From: Isoetes taiwanensis
Taxonomy: Eukaryota; Streptophyta; Lycopodiopsida; Isoetales; Isoetaceae
Direction of reading: 5' to 3'
Length of the DNA: 64,000 nucleotides
Assembly (NCBI GenBank): GCA_021234155.1
Contig: JAJEKV010000008.1
Coordinates: forward strand, 8,148,445-8,212,444
Below the pieces are notes generated by a model. That model did not search any database, was not told the origin of the DNA, and was given only the letters and a program-made list of their open reading frames with translations. Positions 1-12,085 of this stretch are shown here, piece after piece. The number at the start of each line of letters is the position of its first letter. Position 1 is the stretch's first letter. The position numbers and the translations under genes are program-made.

Positions 1-689
1 ACTGGTGGATTGACAACTACAACCGCAAAACCCGAAGCCCATGTAGATTAGGAAGAGTTTTGTTTGATCTCGATAAACCATGGCTAAGTAGAGCCGACAA
101 AGACCAAAAAGAGGGTTGGCCTCGAAAGAAATGTAGAAGCTTATTGGTTGAAACAAAAGAGGCTAATCTTTTGTTTGAGAAGATATTTGGGGAGATCTGA
201 TCATTTTAGGCGCAACCTCGAACAAATTGGTTTCTACAAATCAGCCTTCCTCAACTCTCGCCTCCCAAGTCGATTTGTCGTAACGAGTCGCCGATACCTC
301 TTTTGACAAAGATATTGGCAAAGATTGACCACCCCTGCAATCCTTTTATCCCAAGCAAGAGCATCCGAGTCGGGACTTATTCCCTGGGTCGGGTAATTGG
401 AGAGGAGAAGTTCTCCCTTGTTTCTCGCTTCTTGGCGTAAACCATCTTGCAAAGATCAAGCCCTTTTGATTCTCGACATTTATATGAAAGGTCGAAGCTT
501 TCTATTGAGTTTCCAGAGCCTTGGATAAGTTGGAATGATATACTCATTCCTCAATCCATGTTGTAAAGGTGTGAGCTATCTATTTGAGATGTTTGTAGTT
601 CTAGATAAGTTTCATTTTTCTTACATAATTTTACATTAGCGACAACAATATACGTAACAAAGACATTATCCAATTCCTTTTGGTTTGTC

Positions 690-985
690 TTCATCAAGCC
701 CGACACGCACAACGCTCATATCAAGATGCTTACATCAATATTAAGAGCTCCAATGCTCTTTTTCCATTCTAACCGGATTGGTCGTGATAATAAATCAATT
801 TGCAAAACACAAAGCGATATTGATCGAATGTTGTGATGTGGGCCAACATGTTTTTGAATATGTTTTTCCAACTTATGTCAACATTTGTGCTTATTGGCAT
901 TGTGAATACAGTATCACTTTGGGCATCCTCGCCTCTTTGATACTTTTTACGCTGTTTATGTTTATTTTCGTGTATTTGCCCCGAT
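690..985 (+). pseudogene. ABCC (MRP-type) transporter exon relic, second transmembrane domain
   Basis: Decayed duplicate of 24685-24967. Around 770-960 one can still read the residues of GRII.QFAK, then the membrane stretch Q.V..MF...[13 protein letters not shown] in shifting frames. ABCC proteins are ATP-driven exporters of conjugates at the vacuolar or plasma membrane. Only this exon-sized part is present, with no ATP-binding domain nearby, and frameshifts break it. The match was made by recalled family pattern, not by alignment. Confidence 0.55.
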
Positions 986-1544
986 CTTGTTGGCCTATTC
1001 TATTGTCGAACTATCGATATGTCCGCTTTTTTGCAATTGTCATATTTGTTTTAGTCCAATCTTGTTGGGACACCATATAACCAAAAGAATCACACTATCT
1101 AATCAAGCAATGCTTCTTTCCCCGTGTTTGTCTCTTTGGGGTCAAGCTTTGCATTTGCAAAAGGCCTTTGCATGCTTATGTTTATATCCAGCCATTGTCG
1201 TCTGATGCTTTTATTTCAGTTTTTGGTATGTCCGCATTGACTTATAAGCCGGGTAACCAATGTGTTTTATGATATTTGGGTGGCTTTTGGTATGCAATGC
1301 GGGAATTGAGATTACAAAATGTACTCATAGTTGTTTGCAATGGAAATAATTTGTTCGCCTTAATATTATTGTGCTTTTTAGTAATTAATATTTAGGCCCA
1401 AAAATTTACCTATGTTTGTTTTTATTAGGGCCCCAAGGCCCAAAATTTTTTTTAATATAACAATCAACACACAACTACCATTAACATTATTAACACAAAC
1501 CATTGCATTTAACACATTTAAAATAAAATCCCCCTTAAACCCCT

Positions 1545-1825
1545 TTGGTTTGGGTGCATATTCACACGGGGTTACGTGAGGGCGCCGAGAGCCCCAAAAA
1601 ATATTTATAATACATGTACAAAATTAACACCATTAAGTACATTCTCTCAAACCTTATAGTATTTTTGCAAATCTCAATATACAAGATACAAAAACTTGTA
1701 CATCCATACCCCACAAACGAGGGACGCTATGTAATGGTCCGTGATCAAGGAATAAAGGGCAAATATGTCCATCCGACAAATCTCGATGCCCTGAGTAACC
1801 CCCGGTGAATATGCACCCAAACCAA
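1545..1825. mobile_element. MITE-like inverted-repeat element (left copy)
   Basis: Inverted arms begin TTGGTTTGGGTGCATATTCA on the left and end with its near-complement CACCCAAACCAA on the right, about 281 bp apart. The same element sits at 25542-25823 in the duplicated segment, so its insertion predates the duplication. The interior is AT-rich and codes for nothing I recognise. No clear target-site duplication was found, so the superfamily is unassigned. Confidence 0.55.
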
Positions 1826-3440
1826 GTGGGAGAGACAAACAAATAGGACATGCCACATCAGATAGCTTTGGCAAATTGAAATGTTGGTATGACGTATAGC
1901 TAAAGGCAAGAGATGGAGGACATACATAATATATGAGTCAGCCTACCATGATGTTATTACTATAATGCAACAAGTGTGGAGAAGCTTCACTTAATGTGTT
2001 ACTAGAACCACGTACTTTTGTGCACAATACACCCATAACACATTCCTATCAAATATAGAAAGACTATTAGAGAAACATATGCAAGAGGGCAAAGACTAAC
2101 AAAGTCCTTGGCCTATACCCGAAATAATATTGAGGGGCAAAGGTGGAGAATCAACAACATTGAAAGGGTCATCAAGAAGATAGGTATCCAAGAATATTGT
2201 AAACCGCTTCTGGTAGCTGGATTTGATGTTTCTCACCACCACTAAGGTTTAGTTCCTCTCTAATTTCTATTTAACCATCATGGAAAGTTCCGGGTCTTTC
2301 CAAGGCAATGCATCTTGTACTTTGCATCATCAAACACACAATGTATATCATGCTACTAATATGCTATTGTTATCATCATATGAACTCATGTACATTGGTG
2401 CATTCGGCCGAAAGTTCAATACTCAACTGCTTGTCTCTACTCCAAAAGTGTGACTATAGTCAATTAAACCTATAGCATGGCAAACACGAAAAGCGTAACA
2501 TAAATATAAGGACTCATGACATTTAGGACGACTTATAGGATAAACATGTCAAATTTTCATACCCTAGGAGTCGATCGATGCACTTCCAAGCAAATGGTAT
2601 GTAATGGGATTTCTAATTTTCCTAATCACACAATGTGAAAAATTAAAATCCAATAGTAAGAAGAATTTCAGATGAGGTGTCTTGAGACGAGATAGTCTAG
2701 AAATTTAAGAAATGTTGTATGGGGATTAGGCAAGCCTACTAAAAAAAAAAATCAACATTCTCGGACTCTTAATTCTACTTTATAGAATGAATAGCATTGA
2801 GCTAAAGTAGTAATGAATACCATCTATGATACCTCTTGCACGACATATTGTTGTGCCTATGTATGCTTAATTGACTTTGGGTAGCAAAAGCACATGTTAT
2901 GCCTACCCCTCGTATGTGCATAATTACACCAACAATAGGCAATAACATGCTAACCATTGACATGTGTTTTAGTATGCTCACTATTGTCAAGGTTATTCTA
3001 TTATACGTCCTTCGCGACAAAAGATATTTTGTAACCTTATATAACAATGAAAGCATATCATGATAGTGCATAGGCACTATGAATGAGAAAAATTCAATAG
3101 AATTAAATTTTATATGGAGCCACATGATATTGCATAAACATTTTATTAAATGAGAAATTTTCAATAGAATTAACTCAATATGGAGCCATATCCTACAAAA
3201 AGATCTAATCAATTATGATGGTCTTCTTATGATGGGCTTATTATAACGAAAAGTACTAATTACAATAATTTATATCTTTTCCATATGTATCGAATTATTT
3301 AAAGGAGATAACTTTTATTATCCCATTATTCTTTCAAAGCACAAGCTGAATAAAAAAAGTAAATCATTATTCTTTCTAAGCATAAGTTGAATAAAAAAAA
3401 AAAAATTAAACATAGCTTTTAAGTGTTTATTTTAGTTCTA
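1826..3440. other. AT-rich non-coding spacer, duplicated at 25824-27440
   Basis: No gene recognised on either strand. The stretch is AT-rich with short A and T tracts and lies 3' of the MTPSL relic. It matches the right copy nearly base for base in AT-rich parts. Short open frames here are broken in one copy or the other, which argues against coding. Confidence 0.7.
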
Positions 3441-3464
3441 ATTTATTCATTAGACTAGTGCTAG

Positions 3465-4445
3465 ACAAAGATACTTCAAATCAAGAGTTTGAGTATTATC
3501 CTCATCAACGATGAGTCGCATTTCATGATCGCCATATTTAGAAGAATCCAGAAAGCCTCATCTCATATGTCCAGAATATGTGCTGCTAGCAAATCCAAAT
3601 AAGTAAGTAGCAATGGTCTATCTCGGTGAAGAACTTGAACTTATCGAGTTCAACCTGAATTCTTTTCTATCCCTTTGACATGGACAACTCTAATGCATCT
3701 TTTAGACTAGAACTTGATGTTTCTTTGTAGAATGGATACCACATTCCATAACAGCTCCTTCATCCTCTTGAAAGAGACAAGGGTCATTGGTGAAACCATA
3801 TGGTCCATAATGAGGTTGTAGCGGTTTTGAAAGGACTTATCATTCCACAGAATGTTTTCAATGTCCAAGCCAAGAGCTACAGCATGTTCCAAAGGAAAAG
3901 ATGGAAAGCCCCTATGACCTTTCTACGTATAGTTGTATAGGTGGAGAGCGTTGGGCAAGAGAAGATGGGATAATTTTAAGTTGGCTATGCTCATCCAGAT
4001 CTTGTAAGTAGATTATCATTCCATCCAGCAAAACGCTTCCATTGAAGGGAGGAGGTATCTTCATGTAACTCATGACGATGTCGCTCCATCCTTGAAGGAC
4101 GGGAAATGACTTTATGTGCAACTTAGAGGTTTTTCCATTCATAACATCAACGACATAAGCCGAAATATTTCTTTGGCTAAAATGACTCTTCATTGAGGAC
4201 TTTTCTCGCTATCCATCAAGTCATCTAGGGAAGACAAGGAAGATGAAGAACTTGACACGTTGATTGGCACATAATATCACCACAAAACATCATGGACGCG
4301 ACAAGGAAGGAACATCTAAGTAGCTTCAAGTCGAGAATGGTGATATAACTCCATGAGCCAAGGTGTCAAGGCGTAATGAGGCCTAATTTGTGGATGATGA
4401 TTGAGAGGCAACTTAGACTTGATCTTAAGTTGGATAGATCACTTT
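3465..4445 (-). pseudogene. 5'-truncated terpene synthase-like (MTPSL) pseudogene
   Basis: Minus-strand copy of the intact MTPSL-A at 27456-28571. Readable blocks include the region after the metal-binding motif (HIVDVMNGKTSKLHIKSFPV near 4080-4160), the WNDKSFQN block near 3830-3850 and MDHMV near 3800. Homology ends near 4445, corresponding to about residue 39 of MTPSL-A, so the start codon and targeting peptide are absent. Several frameshifts interrupt the remainder. Some frameshifts may be sequencing artefacts, but the missing 5' end is structural, so I call it a pseudogene. Confidence 0.85.
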
Positions 4446-4452
4446 GCAACAG

Positions 4453-4925
4453 AAATCTTACATATATTAGTATGTTATTTTTAACATCAAATTGAGATCT
4501 ATGTTGCCAATGAAGCTTGAACCCATAAAAATTATAGTCTATCATGAAGACAAGCGAAAAGTTACTATTATTATACCTAAAGTAGAACTCTTAGCGACAA
4601 ACACATTAACACTAAGTTATGATAGTAAAAAATGTTAAGATTTCATCGGGTGTTTTGTAAAGACTATACAAAACTATATTTTAAACTTCTATTAGATGTT
4701 TCGTCAATCATGAGTTGAAAAGAATGCTATCTTGCTTTCTAAAATATGGCAAGCCTAAGTACAAACTTAAAATGGTCCATGTCTATTTTAAATCAAATCT
4801 TGTACATAATATGTTACTTTAACATGAAAATTCAAGATCTATGTTGCCAAGGAGGGTGACATTCATAAAAAATATTGCCTACCATAAAAGATGAGTTTTT
4901 GTATTATTACCTAGCTAAACTCCGC
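4453..4925. repeat. Two diverged direct repeats of about 130-140 bp
   Basis: Segments 4453-4590 and 4795-4925 share the order AAATCTTACAT/GTACAT, TATGTTA.TTT, GATCTATGTTGCCAA and CATAAAAA, with indels between. The DNA is AT-rich and non-coding. It begins just past the duplication breakpoint. Confidence 0.55.
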
Positions 4926-5700
4926 AACCACTTCTAAATGTAAAGAATACATGGTTATTCACCATATTTAAGTTCATAAAATTCTTTATTATGAATGTAT
5001 AAGTGGAATGAATGGAGTGCATCATTTATTGCCCTTTAGGAAAGCTTATATATGAGTTTGGTTAAACCACGTTAGTTTCTATTTTGTCCCCGATTCTCAG
5101 ATCGAATCTCTTTTAGTGAAAATTGAGATCAACATGACTTATAGACACTTTAAAAATTGTTGGACTAGCTTAGGAGTTGACAACTTATACGCAAGTCTTC
5201 GTCAAAAAATTGTTATAGTAAAGGAGAAACAATCCACAACCTCAAAACTTTTTGAGCTAAAAATGGTTTGTGACTTCATATAATGCCATCTAATAGCAAC
5301 GAAATATGAAAACATGCAAATCAACATGTTTTATCATAAAACGTCAATTACTTTCAATTTTAAACGTTTGGACCCCTTTATGCTAGAAAGTTTGAAGAAT
5401 GCGATTCTGGCGGTTAAAAACTATTTGAAAGGTTTGGGCAATCACCACAACATATCCATTAAATCTATTGGTCATGAAATTCTCCATGGCCATAAAGAAT
5501 CAGTGAAGATTCCAAAGTGGTGGTATCTTGTGAAATGGAAATTTCTCTTGTTAGATACACAGGTTTTAAGGCGAGGGTATCTTTGACCAATTACGGTGGA
5601 TGAACCAGAATAGTTCGCAATAACAACTCTAGTGTTAATAAAGTGCTCTATTCATGTGATTTTATAATGTAGGTTGATTATTGTGGTAAATTAGCATGGC
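4926..5700. other. Non-coding stretch with one unsupported 90-codon frame
   Basis: AT-rich DNA. A plus-strand frame at 5314-5586 reads ISIKSIGHEILHGHKESVK and similar. I do not recognise it, it has no neighbour context, and its composition matches the surrounding spacer. I would not annotate it as a gene without transcript evidence. Confidence 0.4.
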
Positions 5701-5719
5701 TAAAATGTCATGGTAAATG

Positions 5720-6260
5720 CCATCGATCCAAAACCATCGGATCGGTATTCTCAATAGATGCATGCATCTCCCATGCATGCATTGCATGCATTTCGGTTAC
5801 GGTTCATTTGGGATCGCTATTTCTTGCTGGGTTCTTCATCGACTTCTCATCGTTTTCTACTCTCTCGGCAATTCCTTGACACTCTTTCTTTGATACTAGG
5901 CAGGGGAGGGGCTTCTCCCCGCTTGGTTTAATAGTTTGGCATCTTTTTCCATGTTGTGGCATGTTTTTCTCCAATCTTGTCCCTTGTTTGGCCATCCTTC
6001 GACCTTCAACCTCGATCCCATTTTAATAAGAAAGTTCTCTTTTTGTCATGAGATTTTGTCTATTTTTATGCAAGCCCTTATTAGAGAATGCCATCGATCC
6101 GAGCCATGGTTGGTATTCTCGAATGAATAACAATGCATCTCTCCCTATGCATGAATGCATGCATTGCATGCATTTTCTAGGGCTCTAATTCATTTGAAGA
6201 TCGCTATTTTTGCGGGGGTTCTTCGCCGACTTCTAATCGTTTTTTTCTCTCTCGACATTT
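5720..6260. repeat. Pair of direct repeats with GCATGCAT palindromic runs
   Basis: Segments at about 5720-5880 and 6088-6255 share ATGCCATCGATCC, GGTATTCTC, CATGCATTGCATGCATTT, GATCGCTATTT and CATCGACTTCT/GCCGACTTCT in the same order. The GCATGCAT tracts (about 5760-5792 and 6150-6173) are self-complementary. No coding sense was found. The repeats may be remnants of one transposon or a tandem duplication. Confidence 0.6.
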
Positions 6261-6660
6261 CCCTTGACTCCACCCACCACCGTGTGTGTATATTATTGTA
6301 AATATTGTTTTTGTCCACGTGGCATGTGTGACCCCTAAACTCGAAGATTTTCTCTATTGATTTTTGTTGGTGATGTGCGGGTCAAAGGGTGATCGCGCCC
6401 AACTTTCCGGTATTCTCTATGGGCGAGTTTCTTTGTGGGAATGTTTAGCAACCTTGTGTTGTCCAAGCCCCTTGCCAAGATCTTATCGCTAGAGTTTTTC
6501 CTTGAAAACCCAAAATGCGGGGTTTTAATCCCAGGCAATAAGCTCTCAGCGAGGTACACTAGCCAACATTTGTAGCAAAATAATTTTGGGGGTCCGGTGT
6601 TATAACTGGATATTCCCTTTAGATTTTCCTTTAGATTTTCTCAATTTAAATTCAACATTT

Positions 6661-6972
6661 TTATTGGTTTTTGAACTTATGCCCGACGAAAAGCCCAGCA
6701 ATGCTGGGCACTTTTTCTAGTTTTACATAAGAGAACCAAGTAACAAAGAACCTGGTGGTCTTGTAGGTTTGCTGAATAGGCGTGTTTTCGAGTCTCCTCA
6801 TTTGTTTCTCCTTTGTCCACTGTCTAAGGATCATGGGGCCCTCATTCTGAACAATCTCCTTAAAGCTAGTGCTCAGATCATTTCTAGTCTTCTTGTTCTT
6901 TTGGTGAGACTTAGCCTTTTTTATAGCATTGTCATCTTCCTTGTCTCTTTTACTAGTGCATTCTGCCATCAC
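6661..6972 (-). CDS. Possible lysine-rich exon, unknown function
   Basis: A 103-codon minus-strand frame encodes a charged, lysine-rich stretch (SKRDKEDDNAIKKAKSHQKN) followed by FKEIVQNEGPMILRQWTKEK. Its composition is more protein-like than neighbouring frames, but I recognise no family and see no partner exons. It may be part of a decayed gene or transposon. Low confidence. Confidence 0.2.
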   Translation of the reverse strand: MMAECTSKRDKEDDNAIKKAKSHQKNKKTRNDLSTSFKEIVQNEGPMILRQWTKEKQMRRLENTPIQQTYKTTRFFVTWFSYVKLEKVPSIAGLFVGHKFKNQ

Positions 6973-6979
6973 AGGTGTC

Positions 6980-8780
6980 TTGTGGTAATCAAATATCTTC
7001 TTTCTAGGTCACGGGTTCAACGCCTCGTTGTGAAAGTGGCCATGCAATGTAAAGTTGGTGGGGGAAGGACCCACTTCAGCAATGTAAAGTGGTGGGGGGC
7101 GGGGACCCATCACGGGTGTGTTGTAAAGTGTCACATGTCCGAGATGGGGCCCTTAATGGCGTGGCGTTAAAATCTCTTCTTCTTCTTCTTCTTACATGCA
7201 TTCATCATTCAGCCCTCGATCTTCCTTCTGGTGGCCATATTTAAGTTACGTTTTTTTCGTTGCCATAAATCTATTAGGCATGGCTGAGATGCAACAGGGT
7301 AGTGAGACAATACTAGAGCAATAGCTTCTAATTCTTGAGCCTTTACAAAGGCATTTAAATACATATAAGAGGCTCATACCTATTCTTAATATCGTCTGCA
7401 CAGCTAAGGGCTTGTGCATTTCACTCCAGCTATTCATATGTTTAAGTAATTTCCTTGTATATTTTATAAAAATCTACAATTATTTGACCTTATCTTCATT
7501 TGGTGAGTCCATCATTTGTCTTTTTGTCCGTGGATGGAAGGAATACTAACTTACGTCTTGGAACCTTGGAAAGGGTTGTTTGTAAAAGTTTTTATCACAT
7601 GACAACCATTTTGTAAATATATCTTTCTTTTTCTTGCTGGACCTTTGATATACCATGTCTCCCTTTTGCAGTCAGCTCCCTGTTAGGTAAACAACATTAT
7701 AACTCACTTTGTAAATTCAACAATTATTTTTGCTTGTTGCTACTCAATCACTTGCATAGCTACAAAGAATCAGTATTATTCAAAAAAAAAAAAAAAAAAA
7801 ACTAGTAGTAGAGGCGGGGCTTGGGGTGAAGGAATGGATATGGCGTGGTTGGAAGGAGCAAAGACACGGATGGTAGATGGAGTGGAAAGAGAGGAATGAT
7901 CTGAGATGATTATAGAGAGGAAGAGAAATAGGAAGCCCAATTCTTTATTAGTGATACGAATGAGGAGATAGCCTAGTCCAAAAAGCCGTTCAAAGTTTAT
8001 TTGAGATAATATTGTTTTGATTCTAATTTTCCAATTAGTCTCACATTTCACTGGCCTTTACTTCTATCTTATGAATTAGACATTTGGATAAATGGAAAAC
8101 ACAATAGAATCCCTCATATTACCTTTTAGATAGGAGTAAAATAGCCTGATGTTTTTAGTATACTAATGACTACTTGTAGCTATATTATTAAAGTTGTGTG
8201 ACAATTCATTTGAATTGTAGTTGAATTTGTTAGAAAGGTTGGTTAGCACATTCTGAGTTGTATTTGAATGTATTAGAAAGTTGAATGATCTGGAGATCCA
8301 ATTGAGGTTGAGTTTGTTGAAAGATTGGCTAATCTAGAGGTCCAAATTATGTAGGGGCTTGTATAATAATAAAGCGCAGAATTGTTTAAGTTGTAGTTGA
8401 TGAATTACAAAAAGAAACCTAATGAACAAAGGAATTGGGTCCATCACAAAATTTACAATCATGTGCTTAAATTGAACAGATAAGTTCAAATCCTTCGAGT
8501 TCAAATTGAACAGATGGCCCTCCCATTGAGCGAATCCCCCCTCCCCCAGAACCTATCAAGGCCCCTCTGCTACTGGGATTTGATACGGTTAAAAATATCA
8601 AAAATCTTGTGGTTTGTCTTATCCGGGTGATGTAGTAGAGGGGGAGGCGGATTAGTTCAATGGAGGGTCGATACTCTTGTAATTGCTCAGTCGGATACTA
8701 CGGATGGGGGGCGGATTCTTCAAGCGTATTTTGGAAGTTCATGGATTGGAAGTTCATAGTGTTTTTGGAAATTACGTTGT
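6980..8780. other. Non-coding region with simple repeats
   Basis: Contains a CTT microsatellite near 7173-7194, a 19-20 base A run at 7781-7800 that may mark the end of an old retro-insertion, and short internal repeats of GTTAGAAAG..TTG at 8217-8350. No gene is supported. Confidence 0.6.
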
Positions 8781-8789
8781 GCTTGTGCT

Positions 8790-11049
8790 TGTGTCATCAA
8801 AGAAGTGGACAAAAGTTGCAGACTTGAATCATGGCTTGATAGAACAGACAGATCTGATTCGCGATTTTGTTCATAGTACTAGAGGGAAGGGCAAAATAGC
8901 CTTTGTAGTTGTGAGAGAACGAACCTTTACTGTGCAATGTGTGGCAAGTTTTCAAGAAGGTTTGGTTAGTAAGGGGTTGGTTAAGTACATAAGCACCTGA
9001 ATAAGGAATCGATTGTTGATGTTGAAGGGATTTGCTAACTCACGGGATAGAACTTACAGGGACTACAGAACAGGTTTGCATATTTCCTTATTCTTTCTGG
9101 TCTATTGTTGGAGTTATTCAAATAATAATACTTAACACTAGGTGGAGTTACAAGTTTGAAAAATATATTGTGTATCCAAGGCAGGTTCATTACCTTTTAA
9201 CATTGAGGATGATGCTAAGTAGCTTACCGAGGGAAATTGAGAAGGGAAAGGAGGTAAAGTATTAGGCTTCCCATTATGCATGTGATAATCTTTCCAATTT
9301 AATAGTGACAAGTAGTTGTTTGTAAATAGAGTGGAGAACTGTATGTGAGGCGTTTTCACAGGGATACAAGATTGAACAACAAGTTTTTTTATCTGCGTAC
9401 TCACGCAAACCCGGGGGGGTCTGATCAAGTGTTTCAACTGTAGGTTCATCTTACATTTTATGTTGTTCATGCCAACCTCTTATGTCTACACTTGAAATAT
9501 AACATCGGTGGCTTGTCTTTATGATTTGAGCCTTTTGGCGACTTCCTACTTTCTAGAGACTTTATAGAATTCACACCCCAAAGCTTATGGGTGGAGCGAG
9601 TGAAGGTGGTGCTTGATTATTCAAATTGCAATACATTGGACAACCAGCATGTTTGGCATAGGCACCCGGTTGCATAGCGAGATGACAATCTGTGGAGGCT
9701 TTGGTCGGGGTTTTGAGATTGGTTACGTCTTTAGGAGAGAAAACTCTTTTACACATCGCCATCTATGTGAATTTGTAGGTCTTGATTTGGAATGGAAATA
9801 AAGGAGCACTATTTTGAGGCAAGTTTCCTTTGCTTAGGCTAGCATTACTTACAAAAATATATTGAATAACGTTTGTAATGGCAATTTTAGATTCTTGATT
9901 TGTTGAGCGATCTATTTCTGCATATAATTGAAGGCCTGAACACCAAGTGTGTCAAAGAACTCGAGGCTATCAATCGCCAATATCCATTTGAGCCCTTGAA
10001 GGTTTGTTTCTACAATTTGTTGGGGTATATTGATTTTTAAAATAAATAGATTATATTTTCAATTATCTCAAAAAGACATTGCGACTACGTTTGCAGAGGG
10101 TGTAGAAATGCTAAAGGTATGTAGCTCGAAATGTAGCTCCTTTCTAAGCATGTTTTAATTCCTAATAGATCATTATGTTGTTCAAAGAAGCGAGGCATTG
10201 AAGTTGATCCATTTGGAGATCTATCTTTGAAGCGGAGAGGTGATAAGGTCAATAAGTCAAGGAAAATTAGGTCTTTCATTGCTATGCTTTACCTTGTAAA
10301 AAGTTGACTAAATTGACAAACTGCCGGGTACAACACGATTTTTATTTCCTTTATCGGTATCCCCTTCTTAGACCTTTTTACACCATTTGACCGTTGATGA
10401 TCCTCGCTATATCAATTCATTTGATGTCTTCATTCGAGGTAAAATCTTTTGCGTGGCTTGATTGGATGAGCTTGTTTGGCATAGAAGTTGTACAGAAAGT
10501 TGAGTCTCTCTGTAGAGATTAAACCACCAATATTTATGAACTTTAGTGCTTTGCTAAGAAAATTTTGTAAATTAAATATTGTTGTTTGACACATTCAAAG
10601 CAAATTACAGTAATTGAAGTTACGCTTTTGACATTTTCAAGGATGAAGGATATGGATAGCTTAATCTATATTTACGCAATTCTTGGTTATGGCTCATAGA
10701 TTTATATTTTTTCTATTTGCATTTCTTTAATCGCAGGAGAGGAAATAATATCCGGTGCGCAAAGAATACACGAACCCGAGTTGTTTATCACAAGGGCGAA
10801 AGCTTGTGGAATTGATGTTGAATCATTGACGTCCTACATTGATTCCTTCAAGTAAGAAATATGTTGGGATTGTCTATTTTATTGTGTAGGACAAACATCT
10901 TGACTTGTTAACCTGTTCGTAGGTGTGGTGTTCCTCCACATGGAGGTGCAGGTGTAGGACTTGAACGAGTAGTTATGTTGTTTTGTGGGCTCAATAACAT
11001 TAGAAAAACATCATTATTCCCTCGCGATCCAAAAAGTCTTGCCCCGTAG
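8790..11049 (+). pseudogene. Cytosolic aspartyl-tRNA synthetase pseudogene with introns
   Basis: AspRS charges tRNA-Asp in the cytosol; it is a class II synthetase. Blocks appear in family order: the N-terminal OB-fold (SSKKWTKVADLN, then FVVVRERTFTVQC near 8800-8945), KESIVDVEGI near 9006, the VELQV..IYCVSKAG exon near 9142, RLNNKFFYLRTHANP near 9365, HTPKLMGGASEGGA near 9573, GQPACLA near 9638, FTHRHLCEFVGLD near 9750, RGIEVDPFGD near 10188, [17 protein letters not shown] near 10737 and [20 protein letters not shown] near 10950, ending [10 protein letters not shown] then TAG at 11047. Introns remain, so it is not a processed copy. In-frame stops (TGA 9157, TGA 9614, TAG 9659) and frameshifts disable it. 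Two stops fit C-to-T change at CGA and CAG codons. A functional AspRS is presumably elsewhere. Confidence 0.85.
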
Positions 11050-12085
11050 TGTGTATAGCAAAGTATTTTTGTTGCACAAGACACACTTTTGGCAGGTTGC
11101 TCTATCGAGATGAGCATTCCTGGACTTCTCTTGTATTGGGCTACCTTGAATGTGGACAAACTAAGGATGTCCTCTCTGTTTACCAGAAAATGCAAGAAGA
11201 TAGTGTACACCTGAGTGGTTATACACTCGTGGCTTTGCTGACGGCTTGTGCTAGAGTGAATGATATGGAAATGGGTAAGAGAATTCATGCACAGATTCAG
11301 AAAAGTGGTCTTGAAATTGATCAATATGTTGGCAGCACTTTGATTGGCATGTATGGCAAATGTGGTTCCCTTGCAGAGGCATATGGTCTTTGACAAATTG
11401 CAGAATCAAAATGTCGTATCTTGAATGTAGAACAAGGATATGGGTAGAAAGAATTGGATTGCTTTAAGCAAATGGAATTTAAGGATTCCATTAGAGCCAA
11501 CAATTTACATGCTCAATAATATTGTTAATATGCATGCGAAATGTGGGAGTTTAGAGAACGCTCACCATATATTTGACAAAATGCCTACACGGAATGTATT
11601 TACTTGGACATTGCTGATAACATGGCACATTTAACATGGAGATGCTACAGAGGCAATTGAAGTTTTTAGATGTATGCAGCATGGAAATATAAAGCCAAGC
11701 ATTGTTATTTTGGGTAGTATTTTAAATGCAGGTGCCTACATCTCATCCTTAGGGCAAGGAAAGCATGTGAATGCCTATGTTTTGATGCTTATACATGTCT
11801 GCGATGGTCTCATTAGTAACACCCTCATTGATATATATGTGAAAGTAGGGAAATCATGTGCATGCCCATATTCTGATGCTTGTACATGTCTTGGATGTGT
11901 CTCATTAGTAACACCCTCATTGATATATATGTTAAAGTAGAGAGTATATGTGATGCCCAAATTGTGTTTAGAGATTACCAATATGAGACGTTATTTGGAG
12001 CACAATCATTGTAGGCTACATCCAACAAGGTTTTGGCAAGGTAGCAATAGAGCTTTGTAGGTATATGAAGCTTGAAGGTATAAAG
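11050..12085 (+). pseudogene. PPR-protein pseudogene, 5' part (interrupted)
   Basis: Pentatricopeptide-repeat proteins of the plant PLS type bind organellar RNA. Repeat signatures are plain: WTSLVLGYLECGQTKDVLSV near 11127, GYTLVALLTACARVNDMEMG and KRIHAQIQKSGLEIDQYVGS (11215-11340), LIGMYGKCGSLAEA (11342), NNIVNMHAKCGSLENAHHIF (11515-11575) and MPTRNVFTWTLLI (11581). Stops and frameshifts separate the blocks. A local duplication of about 90 bp repeats CTCATTAGTAACACCCTCAT at 11808 and 11899. A LINE insertion after 12085 interrupts the gene; PPR sequence resumes after 17316. Confidence 0.85.
12072..12085. repeat. Target-site duplication, left copy
   Basis: TTGAAGGTATAAAG here is repeated exactly at 17303-17316. 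The two 14-bp copies bracket the LINE and lie in the PPR pseudogene. Target-site duplications of this length are typical of target-primed reverse transcription by non-LTR retrotransposons. Confidence 0.8.

Larger units (their letters stand above)
1..4445. repeat. Left copy of a segmental duplication (decayed)
   Basis: Collinear with 24000-28455 over its full length, in the same orientation. It carries the ABCC transmembrane relic, the same MITE-like inverted repeat, the same AT-rich spacer and the 3' part of the MTPSL gene. It runs off the left window edge, so the full unit is longer. The right breakpoint is near 4445, where similarity to 28455 stops inside the MTPSL coding sequence. Differences from the right copy are mostly small indels, many at CAG, CTG or CG sites, with long identical AT-rich stretches between them. 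The right copy reads better in coding parts. Confidence 0.9.

Noticed and set aside
3465-4445. A third functional terpene synthase
   Set aside because: It lacks the first 38 codons, has no promoter from the parent gene and contains several frameshifts.
5314-5586. A 90-codon open frame as a gene
   Set aside because: No homology recognised, AT-rich surroundings and no partner exons or regulatory context.
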